Shown here piece after piece: positions 17,756 to 28,654 of a DNA stretch of 64,000 bases (position 1 is its first letter; each line of letters begins with the position of its first letter). The notes under the pieces were generated by a model that saw only the letters and a program-made list of their open reading frames with translations, did not search any database and had not been told where the DNA came from. Origin of the DNA: an uncultured Niabella sp. (lineage in GTDB: Bacteria; Bacteroidota; Bacteroidia; Chitinophagales; Chitinophagaceae); the NCBI GenBank assembly GCA_934486785.1, contig CAKSQK010000001.1, positions 124,001 through 188,000 of the forward strand. Reading direction: 5' to 3'. Both the position numbers and the translations under genes were made by a program.

Positions 17756-18715
17756 ATGGCACTTAAGGACATTCAATCATCAGGTACTAAAGACACGCGC
17801 AGCGGTTTTGGAGACGGCATTGCCGAAGCTGCCCGCAGCAACGAAAATATAGTGGCATTAACGGCAGATTTGCTGGGCTCCATGAAACTGAACCAGTTTG
17901 TAAAAGAGTTCCCTGAAAGGTTTATCCAGTGCGGTATTGGTGAGGCCAATATGATTGGCATTGCTGCCGGCCTTACTATTGGAGGAAAAATTCCTTTTAC
18001 CACCACCTTTGCCAACTTTAGCACCGGCAGGGTGTATGACCAGATCCGCCAGTCGGTAGCCTACAGTGGTAAAAATGTAAAGATCTGTGCATCGCACGCG
18101 GGTGTAACCCTGGGTGAAGACGGCGCCACACACCAGATACTGGAAGACATTGGTATGATGAAAATGCTGCCTGGCATGACGGTGATCGTTCCATGTGATT
18201 ATACCCAAACCAAAGCCGCCACCAAAGCCATTGCCGAATATGAAGGCCCGGTATACCTGAGATTTGGACGCCCGGCCTGGCCCATATTTACCAAAGAAGA
18301 AGATTTTGTGATTGGAAAAGCGCAGCAGTTTTCTGAAGGAACTGATGTAAGCATTTTTGCCTGCGGCCACCTGGTATGGAACGCCATACAGGCAGGCGCC
18401 GAACTGGAAGCAAAAGGCATCAGCGTGGAAGTGATCAACCTGCACACCATTAAGCCGCTTGACGAAGAAGCGATCCTGAACTCCATTAAAAAGACCAAAT
18501 GCGCCGTAACTGCCGAAGAGCATAATATTTATGGCGGCATGGGCGAAGCCGTGGCACACGTGGCCGCTAAAAATTTCCCGGTACCTATTGAATTTGTTGG
18601 CACACAGGATACGTTTGGCGAAAGCGGAACACCCAATGAACTGTTGAAAAAATATGGTATGGATGTGAGCGATATTGTGGCAGCCGCAGAAAGAGCAATG
18701 GCAAGAAAGCAATAA
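17756..18715 (+). CDS. Transketolase, C-terminal subunit only
   Basis: A 319-residue protein covering the pyrimidine-binding and C-terminal domains of transketolase, which moves two-carbon units between sugar phosphates in the pentose phosphate pathway. Family blocks include GIGEANMIGIAAGL (with the glutamate that activates thiamine diphosphate), THQILEDIG and the C-terminal AEEHNIYGGMGEA. The N-terminal pyrophosphate-binding domain is absent. Many Bacteroidota encode transketolase as two adjacent genes, but here no N-terminal partner is next to it: mreB lies upstream in the other direction and a terminator and a converging gene follow. The partner must be elsewhere. A 1-deoxyxylulose-5-phosphate synthase-like half is less likely. 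Confidence 0.88.
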   Translation: MALKDIQSSGTKDTRSGFGDGIAEAARSNENIVALTADLLGSMKLNQFVKEFPERFIQCGIGEANMIGIAAGLTIGGKIPFTTTFANFSTGRVYDQIRQSVAYSGKNVKICASHAGVTLGEDGATHQILEDIGMMKMLPGMTVIVPCDYTQTKAATKAIAEYEGPVYLRFGRPAWPIFTKEEDFVIGKAQQFSEGTDVSIFACGHLVWNAIQAGAELEAKGISVEVINLHTIKPLDEEAILNSIKKTKCAVTAEEHNIYGGMGEAVAHVAAKNFPVPIEFVGTQDTFGESGTPNELLKKYGMDVSDIVAAAERAMARKQ

Positions 18716-18734
18716 ACTCATTAAAAATGATAAA

Positions 18735-18770
18735 AAAATCCGGCTGCTTAATATTGCAACGCCGGATTTT
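18735..18770 (+). terminator. Bidirectional intrinsic terminator
   Basis: A 10-bp perfect stem, AAAATCCGGC with GCCGGATTTT, with a 16-base loop, A-rich before and T-rich after. It lies between the transketolase gene and the converging barrel gene and can serve both. Confidence 0.8.
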
Positions 18771-18791
18771 AGCTTATAGTGTATTATCCGT

Positions 18792-19505
18792 TTAAAACTT
18801 ATACCCTAAAGAAACGCCAACAGTGGAGTTTTTCATAGAAAGGTCTGGCTTTCTGCCGGCATCATTGGGTTCAATATTTGCCAGCCCAATACCCGCGTTT
18901 AACTGAACACTGAACCTGTTGTTAAATTCGTAGCCACCCAGCACGTTCAAACCAAAATCAAGCGGTTTACCATAAGGCTGTATATCGCCATTGGTTGACT
19001 GGTCATCCCAATCATTCAAAAACTCCAGTTTATCAGTGGTTATATTTCCGTCGAAATAGTCTTTATATTTTCCTCCCAGGCCATAAGCTACATAGGGGCC
19101 GGCGCCTACCATCAACCTACCCATTCCAACCTGTGGCTTATATATAAAATTAAAAGGAACTTCCAGGTAGTAGGCGGTAAGCCGTGTGTATTCACCACTG
19201 TAATATGTTTCTTCCCAATAAACCTCGGATGCCTCCTCTCTTAATTCACCTCCTTTTGTAGTAAACAATGCTCCCGGCTGAATGTAAAAATCAGGCGCTA
19301 CGGGTATATCAAAAGTGAGACCTGCATGAAAACCGGGAAGTGTCCTCACCCCCGTTACAGTTTGGCCGTTATCATCCTTCCAGTGAATGTTGCTCAGGTT
19401 CAAACCAGCCCGCAAGCCTACCTCAACCTGCGCCATTAGTAAGTTAGATGCCATGATGGCCAGTGTAAGCATCAGGCCGCGGTAAATGATTGTTTGCTTT
19501 TTCAT
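18792..19505 (-). CDS. PorT-like outer-membrane beta-barrel protein
   Basis: A 237-residue secreted protein. A signal peptide ends near LMA-Q, followed directly by VGLRAGLNLSN, the usual first strand of the PorT/OMP_b-brl_2 family, and it ends in GVSLGYKF with a terminal aromatic residue, as barrels do. It is a small, probably eight-stranded barrel of unknown ligand. It stands alone, converging with the transketolase gene and divergent from polA. Confidence 0.78.
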   Translation of the reverse strand: MKKQTIIYRGLMLTLAIMASNLLMAQVEVGLRAGLNLSNIHWKDDNGQTVTGVRTLPGFHAGLTFDIPVAPDFYIQPGALFTTKGGELREEASEVYWEETYYSGEYTRLTAYYLEVPFNFIYKPQVGMGRLMVGAGPYVAYGLGGKYKDYFDGNITTDKLEFLNDWDDQSTNGDIQPYGKPLDFGLNVLGGYEFNNRFSVQLNAGIGLANIEPNDAGRKPDLSMKNSTVGVSLGYKF

Positions 19506-19649
19506 AAAATGATTTTAAATTCAATACAGATTAATATTTATACGAATTTAAGGCAACATCTGTACCATAAAAAATTACAGAACAGTTAAATCAGTTTGGC
19601 ACAGGCAGTAGTTTATTTACTCTGGTACCAAAATATTACCTTAGCAACC

Positions 19650-22487
19650 ATGGAAAAAAAACTGTTTTTGTTAGATGCCTACGCGCTGGTGTTCAGGGCT
19701 TATTACGCGCTGATACGCAGCCCGCGCATCACCAGTAAAAATAAAAATACCAATGCCCAGTTTGGATTTACCAATACATTAGTTGAACTCATCACCAAAC
19801 AAAAGCCCACACATATGGCAATTTGTTTTGACACGCATGACCCTACCGAACGCCATACCGACTATGCCGATTACAAAGCTAACCGCCAGGAAACACCCGA
19901 AGATATTTTAATGGCCGTGCCCGATATTAAAAGGATCATCGCGGGCTTTAACGTACCTGTAATAGAAGCGCCGGGCTATGAAGCAGATGATGTGATTGGA
20001 ACATTGAGCAAAAAAGCCGCTGCCCAGGGCTATGATGTTTTTATGGTTACCTCCGACAAGGATTACGGCCAACTGGTAACCGATAAAATAAAAATTTATA
20101 AACCCGGCTACCAGGGTAGCGACGTGGAAATACTTGGCCCTGAAGAAGTGTGCGCCAAATGGAACATTAAAAATGTAAGCCAGGTAATTGATGTACTGGG
20201 CCTGATGGGCGATGCGGTAGATAACATACCGGGCATTGCGGGCGTAGGAGAAAAAACGGCAGCCAAATTATTGGCAGAGTACGGTACGCTGGAAAACGTA
20301 GTAGAAAATGCCGAAAATATAAAAGGCGCTTTGGGCAGAAAGGTTCAGGAAGGAAAAGAGCTTGCCATACTTTCTAAAAAACTGGCTACAATTATTACTG
20401 ATGCGCCTGTTGAATTTCATGAAGAATCATTTTGCCTGGGCGAATGGAATAAAGAAGCGCTGAAAGAAATTTTTGCCGAGCTGGAATTTAAAACGCTTGG
20501 CAAAAGACTGTTGGGAGAAGACATTGGCACGACCGGCGCTACTACCAGCCAGTCAAACAAAACCAATCCCGGCATTGGTGTGCAGACAGACCTTTTTGGT
20601 AATATAATTGGCGGCGATGATGCGGGTACCGTGATGGAAACAGCAGAGCCTTCCTTTACTACGTTAAAAAAGATAGCCGATGTACCGCATGACTATACAG
20701 CCGTGGTAGGAGAAGAAGCTATTGCCGGGCTGTTGCAGCAGCTTTCAACTTTTGAGCAAATTAGTTTTGATACAGAAACCACCTGCATTGACGCCAACCT
20801 TGCAGAACTTGTGGGACTAAGCTTTTGCGTAAGCCCCGGCAAAGCCTGGTATGTGCCCTGCCCACAGGATCGCGCAGCTACTGACAAAATCTTAGCGTTG
20901 TTTAAACCGTTGTTTGACGATGAAACGAAACTGTGGATTGGCCAAAATTTAAAATACGACCTGCTGGTACTAAAATGGTATGGCGTGGAGCTGAAGGGAA
21001 AGCTTTTTGATACGATGCTGGCACATTATGTGATTGACCCGGACGGCAAGCGTGGCATGGACGATCTGAGCGCTAAATATTTAGGCTATGAACCCATTCA
21101 TATTGATGAGCTGATTGGAAAAAAAGGAAAGAACCAGGGCACTATGCGCGATGTGGAACTGGATAAAATAACCGACTACGCATCAGAAGATGCGGATATA
21201 ACACTTCAGTTGAAAAATATTTTTGAGCCCCTGTTGCCGCAAAAAGAAGTGGTAAAGGTTTTTACCGAAGTAGAGAACCCGCTGGTGAAAGTATTGACGG
21301 ATATGGAATTTGAAGGCGTTAAAATTGATGAAGCCTTCTTAACCAGCTATTCCAAAGACCTTGAAAAAGATGCCGCCGAAGCTGAAAAACGCGTGTTTGA
21401 TATTGCCGGTGTCCGTTTCAACCTGGCATCTCCAAAACAATTGGGCGAAGTGCTTTTTGACAAGCTGAAATTAGACCCTTCTGCAAGAAAAACAAAAACA
21501 GGGCAATACAAAACCGGTGAAGATGTGCTGTTGAAGCTGGAAGCCCAGGGGCACGAGATCGCGAAGGAGATCATCAGTTTTAGGGAATTGACCAAACTGA
21601 AAAATACGTATGTGGATGCGCTGCCGCAACTGATCAACCCCAAAACGGGGCGCGTGCACACCACTTATGGCCAGGCCGTGGCCGTAACGGGGAGGTTGGC
21701 CAGCAACAACCCCAACCTGCAAAACATACCGGTGCGCACCGAGCGCGGTAAAGAAATACGCAAAGCTTTTATTCCGCGCGATGCAGGCCACGTGCTGCTT
21801 TCGGCAGATTACTCGCAAATTGAGCTGCGTATTGTAGCCGCCATCAGCGGCGATGAAAACATGTGCAACGCGTTTAAATCGGGAACCGACATTCATACCG
21901 CCACAGCAGCAAAAGTATTTGCGGTAAATGTAGCTGATGTAACCAAAGAAATGCGCTATAAAAGCAAGAGCGTGAATTTTGGCATCATTTACGGGCAGGG
22001 TGCGTTTGGCCTGGCAGATAATCTTGGCATTTCAAGAACAGAAGCCCGCGGCATTATTGACAGCTATAAAAAAGAATTTTCGGGCATTCAAAAATACATG
22101 GATGAGATGATCAACTTTGCCCGCGAACATGGTTATGTGCAAACGCTGATGGGCCGTAAACGCTGGCTGAAAGATATTAACAGCAGCAATTTTACCGTTC
22201 GTGGTTTTGCTGAACGCAACGCCATCAACTCTCCCATACAGGGCACTGCGGCCGACATGATAAAACTTGCCATGCAAAAAGTGCATGCCGCCATGAAAAA
22301 AGAAGGCATGAAAAGTAAAATGATCCTACAGGTGCATGACGAACTGGTATTTGACGCCCTGAGGGAAGAAGTGCATGAACTGAAGCCCCTCATTATTGAG
22401 AACATGGAAACTGCGATGGTGCTACCCTGCGGAGTGCCGGTGGTTGCAGAATGTGGCGAAGGAGAGAACTGGCTGGAGGCGCATTAA
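19650..22487 (+). CDS. polA: DNA polymerase I
   Basis: A 945-residue DNA polymerase I for Okazaki-fragment maturation and repair. It has a 5' nuclease domain (CFDTHDPTERH; helix-hairpin-helix GIAGVGEKTAAKLL), a 3'-5' exonuclease domain that keeps all three motifs (FDTETT, GQNLKYD, YASEDAD), so proofreading is probably intact, and a family A polymerase domain with motif A (SADYSQIELR), motif B (KSVNFGIIYGQG) and motif C (QVHDELVF). I chose the ATG at 19650, giving the normal start MEKKLFLLD; the frame extends 18 codons upstream without family similarity. A TACCTTAG just before the ATG resembles a -7 box and would make a very short leader. Confidence 0.96.
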   Translation: MEKKLFLLDAYALVFRAYYALIRSPRITSKNKNTNAQFGFTNTLVELITKQKPTHMAICFDTHDPTERHTDYADYKANRQETPEDILMAVPDIKRIIAGFNVPVIEAPGYEADDVIGTLSKKAAAQGYDVFMVTSDKDYGQLVTDKIKIYKPGYQGSDVEILGPEEVCAKWNIKNVSQVIDVLGLMGDAVDNIPGIAGVGEKTAAKLLAEYGTLENVVENAENIKGALGRKVQEGKELAILSKKLATIITDAPVEFHEESFCLGEWNKEALKEIFAELEFKTLGKRLLGEDIGTTGATTSQSNKTNPGIGVQTDLFGNIIGGDDAGTVMETAEPSFTTLKKIADVPHDYTAVVGEEAIAGLLQQLSTFEQISFDTETTCIDANLAELVGLSFCVSPGKAWYVPCPQDRAATDKILALFKPLFDDETKLWIGQNLKYDLLVLKWYGVELKGKLFDTMLAHYVIDPDGKRGMDDLSAKYLGYEPIHIDELIGKKGKNQGTMRDVELDKITDYASEDADITLQLKNIFEPLLPQKEVVKVFTEVENPLVKVLTDMEFEGVKIDEAFLTSYSKDLEKDAAEAEKRVFDIAGVRFNLASPKQLGEVLFDKLKLDPSARKTKTGQYKTGEDVLLKLEAQGHEIAKEIISFRELTKLKNTYVDALPQLINPKTGRVHTTYGQAVAVTGRLASNNPNLQNIPVRTERGKEIRKAFIPRDAGHVLLSADYSQIELRIVAAISGDENMCNAFKSGTDIHTATAAKVFAVNVADVTKEMRYKSKSVNFGIIYGQGAFGLADNLGISRTEARGIIDSYKKEFSGIQKYMDEMINFAREHGYVQTLMGRKRWLKDINSSNFTVRGFAERNAINSPIQGTAADMIKLAMQKVHAAMKKEGMKSKMILQVHDELVFDALREEVHELKPLIIENMETAMVLPCGVPVVAECGEGENWLEAH

Positions 22488-22577
22488 TGCCAGGCTTTAA
22501 ACTGTTGCGTTCTTTAAAACAACACGTCTTACTAATTAACAGCGTTGCATGAATGCACCCAGCTAAATATCTACATC

Positions 22578-23012
22578 ATGAAATACATGCTTTTTACGCT
22601 GTTTGCCGTGCTGGTGTTTTCGTGCACCCGGCAAAACCAGAAATATATTGACACAAGCCCGGGCAACTGCGAAAACGGCATCACCATCAGTGCTCATAAA
22701 TTTTCACAAGCATCATCCAACACTTTTCGTATTACAAAAGCTGTTATCAAAGGCGATTGCCTCGAAATAACGATCACTGCCAGTGGTTGTAACGGAAAAA
22801 GCTGGAATGCGGCGCTGGTTACCAACGGCGCCGTTGCAGAATCGTACCCGCCACAGATGTTCCTGAAAATTTTATTTACAAATACTGAGCTTTGCCTGGC
22901 TATGCACACCCGTACTTTTTCTTATAACTTAAGCCCATTAAAAGTGCAGGGAACGAATAAACTGGCATTGAACCTGCAGGGCTATGATGGCTCGTTGCTT
23001 TACGAATATTAA
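22578..23012 (+). CDS. Small lipoprotein of unknown function
   Basis: A 144-residue protein with a lipoprotein signal (VLVFSC, Cys at about residue 16). Seven further cysteines or cysteine-like positions are not conserved in any family I recognise; the clearest are in GNCENG, GDCLEI, SGCNGK and ELCLAM, which could form two disulfides in the periplasm. The predicted fold is all-beta. It lies between polA and the converging ligA gene. The ATG at 22578 gives the signal; an upstream frame extension does not. Confidence 0.65.
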   Translation: MKYMLFTLFAVLVFSCTRQNQKYIDTSPGNCENGITISAHKFSQASSNTFRITKAVIKGDCLEITITASGCNGKSWNAALVTNGAVAESYPPQMFLKILFTNTELCLAMHTRTFSYNLSPLKVQGTNKLALNLQGYDGSLLYEY

Positions 23013-23019
23013 TGATGCA

Positions 23020-25200
<2,181 letters not shown>

Positions 25201-25291
25201 TCATAATGTTGCGAGTTCTATACAGGAAATTTAACTGGGAAAAAATTTAATCACTACACTATGAATAATTTTTTGTACGGCGGATGCAGTG

Positions 25292-25323
25292 AAAAAGCGC
25301 CCCCGTTGATGGAAGCGCTTTTT
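25292..25323 (-). terminator. Terminator of the HEAT / LGFP operon
   Basis: A perfect 9-bp stem, AAAAAGCGC with GCGCTTTTT, around a 14-base loop, just after the HEAT-repeat gene stop. Confidence 0.75.
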
Positions 25324-25328
25324 ATTTT

Positions 25329-25805
25329 TTAATTTGTACCTATTGACCTTGCCTGATTGATTACCTCTTTGGGCAATGCCCTTGTTTGCAGATCTTTCAG
25401 CTCGCGGGTAAAACTTTTTTGCAGCCCCTTTTGCCCGATGGAGCGTATGGCCACTTTTACCACACCGTGGTCTGCGTCGTTTAAAGATTTGCTTAAAATA
25501 GCTTTTGCCGTGCCGGCGTCCTGCATGTTGGCGCCATATGCAGCGGCTATACGGACTGTGGTAAATTTATTGGCCGCCGCATTTTGCAAAATTTCTTTTG
25601 TTGCAGGCGCGCTAATATAACCGGCAAGATAAGTTGCTTTTGTTGCCAGCATTTCATCGCTGCCATTGATCAGCTCGTTTAAAAAAGGCAATGCCCTGGC
25701 GCCAAATTTTGCTGCCGCTGCAGGATAGTCTAATTCATCCTGCCTTAAAAAAGCAAGAACTTCTTCTTTAAAATTATAGTCGGATGTACTTGTAGCTTTT
25801 GCCAT
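25329..25805 (-). CDS. Small HEAT-repeat protein paired with the LGFP protease
   Basis: A 158-residue all-helical protein made of about four HEAT/armadillo-like helix pairs (repeated motifs around ALPFLNELI, ATKATYLAGYI, VRIAAAYGAN and VVKVAIRSIG). There is no signal peptide or membrane helix, so it should be cytoplasmic unless exported by another route. Such folds usually bind a protein partner. It starts 21 bases after the LGFP protease gene and shares its terminator, so the partner is likely that protease. Chaperone, inhibitor or adaptor are all possible; none is shown. Confidence 0.72.
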   Translation of the reverse strand: MAKATSTSDYNFKEEVLAFLRQDELDYPAAAAKFGARALPFLNELINGSDEMLATKATYLAGYISAPATKEILQNAAANKFTTVRIAAAYGANMQDAGTAKAILSKSLNDADHGVVKVAIRSIGQKGLQKSFTRELKDLQTRALPKEVINQARSIGTN

Positions 25806-25826
25806 GATGTTTTATTTTAGAATTTA

Positions 25827-27098
25827 TTAAAGTGGTGTAGAAAGGCTGCTGCTGTTCATGGTGCTCACCTCGGTATTAGCCAGGTCAGGCGGAGGATTCG
25901 TAATGTTGAACGTACCATTGCCGGTCATCAGCCTGTTATTGTCATTCACATGCCTGAGCCCCAGCACATGGCCCAGCTCATGTGCCAGCGTCCAGCGGGA
26001 TGCTGAACGAACCACAACAGCCCCCGGCCTGCCGCTGGGATGCGCCGCGCAGCCGTTATATCCCGGTATGGTGCTTCTTACATAATACACCACCATATCA
26101 TTGGCGCCAACCCAGTTGCGGTTGCCAAACAGTGTGTTTTGCTCAGCGGTGGTAGTGCCCATGGTGCAGCCGCCTACATCCACATCTTCAAGGGCGGGTA
26201 AACTTAAATTTTCTGTGCTGGCCCAGTCTACCCGTATGCCTGCCGAAGCATACACATCCTGCATGGCTGCAAACTGTTCATTCATGGTAAAAGATGTGGG
26301 CGTAACAAGGTTTTTTACGTGCACATTGACGCGCTCACGCAAAACTCTTACACCCTGCGTGGGGCTCCAGTAAATGCTGCCACGCTGAAAATGTGATATT
26401 CTTCCTGCGCCGCCAAAAACAACCAGTTCGTTTGATATGGGGTAACCCAGAAAACTTTTTTCCCAGCCCAGCGATGCCCAATGCTGCCTGATAAGGCCAT
26501 GCACTTCCCACGCGCCGGTGGTAGGATGCCAGTAAATACTGCCGCCCTGAAAATGGTTGTACCTGCCTGCGCCATCAGGCGTTGCTGTTTCGTTAGTAAG
26601 CGGGTAACCCAGGAAACTTCTTTCCCAACCCAGCGATGCCCAGCGCGCTCTTATTGATCCATGCACTTCCCACGCACCGGTAGAGGGGTGCCAGTAAATG
26701 CTGCCGCCCTGAAAATGATTGTACCTGCCCGTGCCGTCAGGCGTTGCTGTTTCATCAGTTGTTGGATAGCCTAAAAAACTTCTTTCCCAACCCAGCGATG
26801 CCCAGCGCGCCCTGATAAGCCCGTGCACTTCATGCGCACCGGTATTGGGATGATAATAAATACTGCCGCCTACAAAATGCTGAAATGATCCGATACCATC
26901 CGGGCATTTTGTAATGCCCGATGTTGCAGCGCCTAAAAATCCTGAGCTGCCGCCCAATGCCCAGTATTTTAAAATGATGGGATGTAGCTTAATAAGCTCA
27001 AGCTGGGTAAGGTCTGGTTTTAAAACCAAATGGGGATTGTTTCCCACGGGTTTTTTCTTAGCAACCGTTTTTGCCGGTTTTTGAAGTGTTTTTGCCAT
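25827..27098 (-). CDS. LGFP-repeat protein with C-terminal zinc metalloprotease domain
   Basis: A 423-residue two-part protein. Residues 1-38 are a basic, non-hydrophobic head. Four LGFP repeats of 54 residues follow (about 39-92, 93-146, 147-200, 201-252), each with a W.SLGW..SFLGYP-type core and GGSIYWHP. LGFP repeats are best known from actinobacterial cell-wall proteins and are thought to bind the envelope or a glycan. The C-terminal half is a zincin: HELGHVLGLRH at 373-383 gives the three zinc histidines and catalytic E374, with a Met-turn at M391, as in M10/M12/M43-like metzincins. There is no Sec signal, lipobox or obvious type IX sorting tail, which is odd for such a protein. The HEAT-repeat gene follows 21 bases on. 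Confidence 0.8.
   Translation of the reverse strand: MAKTLQKPAKTVAKKKPVGNNPHLVLKPDLTQLELIKLHPIILKYWALGGSSGFLGAATSGITKCPDGIGSFQHFVGGSIYYHPNTGAHEVHGLIRARWASLGWERSFLGYPTTDETATPDGTGRYNHFQGGSIYWHPSTGAWEVHGSIRARWASLGWERSFLGYPLTNETATPDGAGRYNHFQGGSIYWHPTTGAWEVHGLIRQHWASLGWEKSFLGYPISNELVVFGGAGRISHFQRGSIYWSPTQGVRVLRERVNVHVKNLVTPTSFTMNEQFAAMQDVYASAGIRVDWASTENLSLPALEDVDVGGCTMGTTTAEQNTLFGNRNWVGANDMVVYYVRSTIPGYNGCAAHPSGRPGAVVVRSASRWTLAHELGHVLGLRHVNDNNRLMTGNGTFNITNPPPDLANTEVSTMNSSSLSTPL
26501..26986 (-). repeat. In-frame 162-bp tandem repeats encoding the LGFP units
   Basis: The same DNA phrase (GCACTT at 26501, 26663 and 26825) recurs every 162 bases, exactly 54 codons. The units at 26501 and 26663 are nearly identical over long stretches, not only in protein, which points to recent in-frame duplication or gene conversion. 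Unit number may vary between strains. Confidence 0.75.
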
Positions 27099-27282
27099 AG
27101 CTTTATTTTTATTGATGAATGTGTTGCAGCAGGCCTGTGTTTTTCAAAGTTGATTTGCCTAAGGAAGAAAGCAGGGTCATGTACACGCTGACAGGGCTAT
27201 TTTTGTATGCTATGCAATATTAAACCATTGCAAAAGCGATGACAATACCTAATTGAAGCGATGAAAGATCAACGAGTAGGCA

Positions 27283-27694
27283 GCGGATAAAATCCGCGGC
27301 ATCGGCGCGAGTAAATCATTCCCGCAGATAGCGCAGATGAAGAACATTCGCAGATGGCGCAGAAATAAAACATCAGCGAAGATGAGCGGATAAAATCAGT
27401 GGCATCAGCGCTAATAAAACATATTTCCGCAAATAGCACAGATGAAATACACCGCAGAGAGCGCAGAGATAAAACATCAGCGAAGATCAGCGGATAAAAA
27501 TCAGCAGCATCAGCAGGACCCAACACATCTTTCCCGCAGATAGCGCAGATGAAATACACCGCAGAGAGGGCAGAAATAAAACATCAGCGAAGATGAGCGG
27601 ATAAAATCAGCGGCATCAGCGCTAATAAAACATATTTCCGCAAATAGCACAGATGAAATACACCGCAGAGGGCGCAGAAATAAAATATGCACAA
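27283..27694. repeat. Four tandem ~104-bp intergenic repeats (A-B-A-B order)
   Basis: Four units start with GCGGATAAAA or close to it at 27283, 27386, 27490 and 27597 (lengths about 103, 104, 107 and 98). Shared phrases are CGCAGAT.GCGCAGATGA, CCGCAGAG and AAACATCAGCGAAGAT. Units 2 and 4 are almost identical (about three differences over their common ~90 bases), while units 1 and 3 are more diverged, so a ~207-bp pair was duplicated as a block. The 184 bases before the array (27099-27282) hold nothing I can name. Frames that cross the array on the minus strand are repeat-derived and look spurious. The array lies between the LGFP gene and the tsf terminator. Confidence 0.85.
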
Positions 27695-27726
27695 AAAAGC
27701 GCCTCAAAAAAATTTGAAGCGCTTTG
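27693..27726 (-). terminator. Terminator after tsf
   Basis: AAAGCGC (27696-27702) pairs with GCGCTTT (27719-27725), with a further inner CAAA/TTTG match. A T-run follows on the minus strand. Confidence 0.7.
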
Positions 27727-27757
27727 TATTATATCAGGCTTTTAACCTTGTGTATGA

Positions 27758-28588
27758 TTATCCTAAAGCTACCCTTTTGAATTCGGTCACTTTTACATCG
27801 CCGTTTTCTTTTAGGTAATCTGCTACAGATTTGCCACCGTCTTTTACGTAGGCCTGAGCGGTTAAAGTTTGTTCTTTAAAGAAAGCGCCCAGTTTGCCTT
27901 CAGCAATTTTAGAAAGCATTTCTTCGGGTTTGCCGGCCATTTTCGGATCGTCTTTCATCATATCCATGATCAAAGATTTTTCGCGGCTTACAATTTCGGC
28001 AGGCACACTGTCGGCATCAACTGCCACAGGGCTTAAAGCTGCTACCTGCATGGCAATATTTTTACCCACTTCTTCCGATTCTTTATCCAAACCTACCAAT
28101 ACGCCGATCCTGTTAGCACCGTGAATATAAGACGCTACGTAAGGAGCATCCACTCTTTCAAATTTGGTCAGGTCTATCTTTTCACCGATTGCCGCCAGCT
28201 TATCATTGATGAGATCGCTAACTTTAGCGCCGTTCACATCTGCGTCTTTCAGCTCCTCAATGGTTTTTGCATTGCTGCTGATGGCTGCATCGGCAATGCT
28301 TTGTACAAAGTCTACAAAATCTTGGTTTTTAGATACGAAGTCTGTTTCGCAGCTTACACATACCACAACACCTGATTTATGATCGGCAGTGGTTTGGGCA
28401 ATTACTACGCCTTCTTTCGCTTCGCGGTCGCTGCGTTTTGCAGCTACCTTCTGGCCCTGTTTGCGCAACCAGTCAATAGCGGCTTCAAAATCGCCGTTGG
28501 TTTCGGTTAATGCCTTGCGGCAATCCATCATTCCCGCGCCTGTTGCTTGGCGCAGTTTATTAATATCCTGAGCTGTTATAGTAGCCAT
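27758..28588 (-). CDS. tsf: Translation elongation factor Ts
   Basis: A 276-residue EF-Ts, the nucleotide exchange factor that reloads EF-Tu with GTP. The N-terminal UBA-like part contains the conserved TGAGMMDCRKAL, and the core carries the usual CETDFVSKN block, where the TDFV motif contacts EF-Tu. It is the last gene of the rplM-rpsI-rpsB-tsf run and is closed by the terminator at 27693. The EF-Ts call is certain; length is normal. Confidence 0.97.
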   Translation of the reverse strand: MATITAQDINKLRQATGAGMMDCRKALTETNGDFEAAIDWLRKQGQKVAAKRSDREAKEGVVIAQTTADHKSGVVVCVSCETDFVSKNQDFVDFVQSIADAAISSNAKTIEELKDADVNGAKVSDLINDKLAAIGEKIDLTKFERVDAPYVASYIHGANRIGVLVGLDKESEEVGKNIAMQVAALSPVAVDADSVPAEIVSREKSLIMDMMKDDPKMAGKPEEMLSKIAEGKLGAFFKEQTLTAQAYVKDGGKSVADYLKENGDVKVTEFKRVALG

Positions 28589-28627
28589 TATTCTAAATTT
28601 AAATGTTTAGTTATGTTGTTCAAGTTG

Positions 28628-28648
28628 CCGGTTACCGGTTACTGGTAA
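28628..28648. repeat. 7-bp period repeat in the rpsB-tsf gap
   Basis: CCGGTTA, CCGGTTA and CTGGTAA stand in tandem (28628, 28635, 28642). The patch is also self-complementary (GTTACC with GGTAAC), so it could form a small hairpin in the mRNA. Confidence 0.65.
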
Positions 28649-28654
28649 CGTGTA

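Noticed and set aside
27283..27694. CRISPR array
   Set aside because: Units are ~104 bp, contiguous and similar over their whole length, without constant-length repeats and unique spacers, and no cas gene is present.
27269..27707. Minus-strand frames of 96 and 65 residues in the repeat array
   Set aside because: They repeat with the ~104-bp units, have no family similarity and Cys/Ser/Leu-rich composition typical of spurious translation of this repeat.
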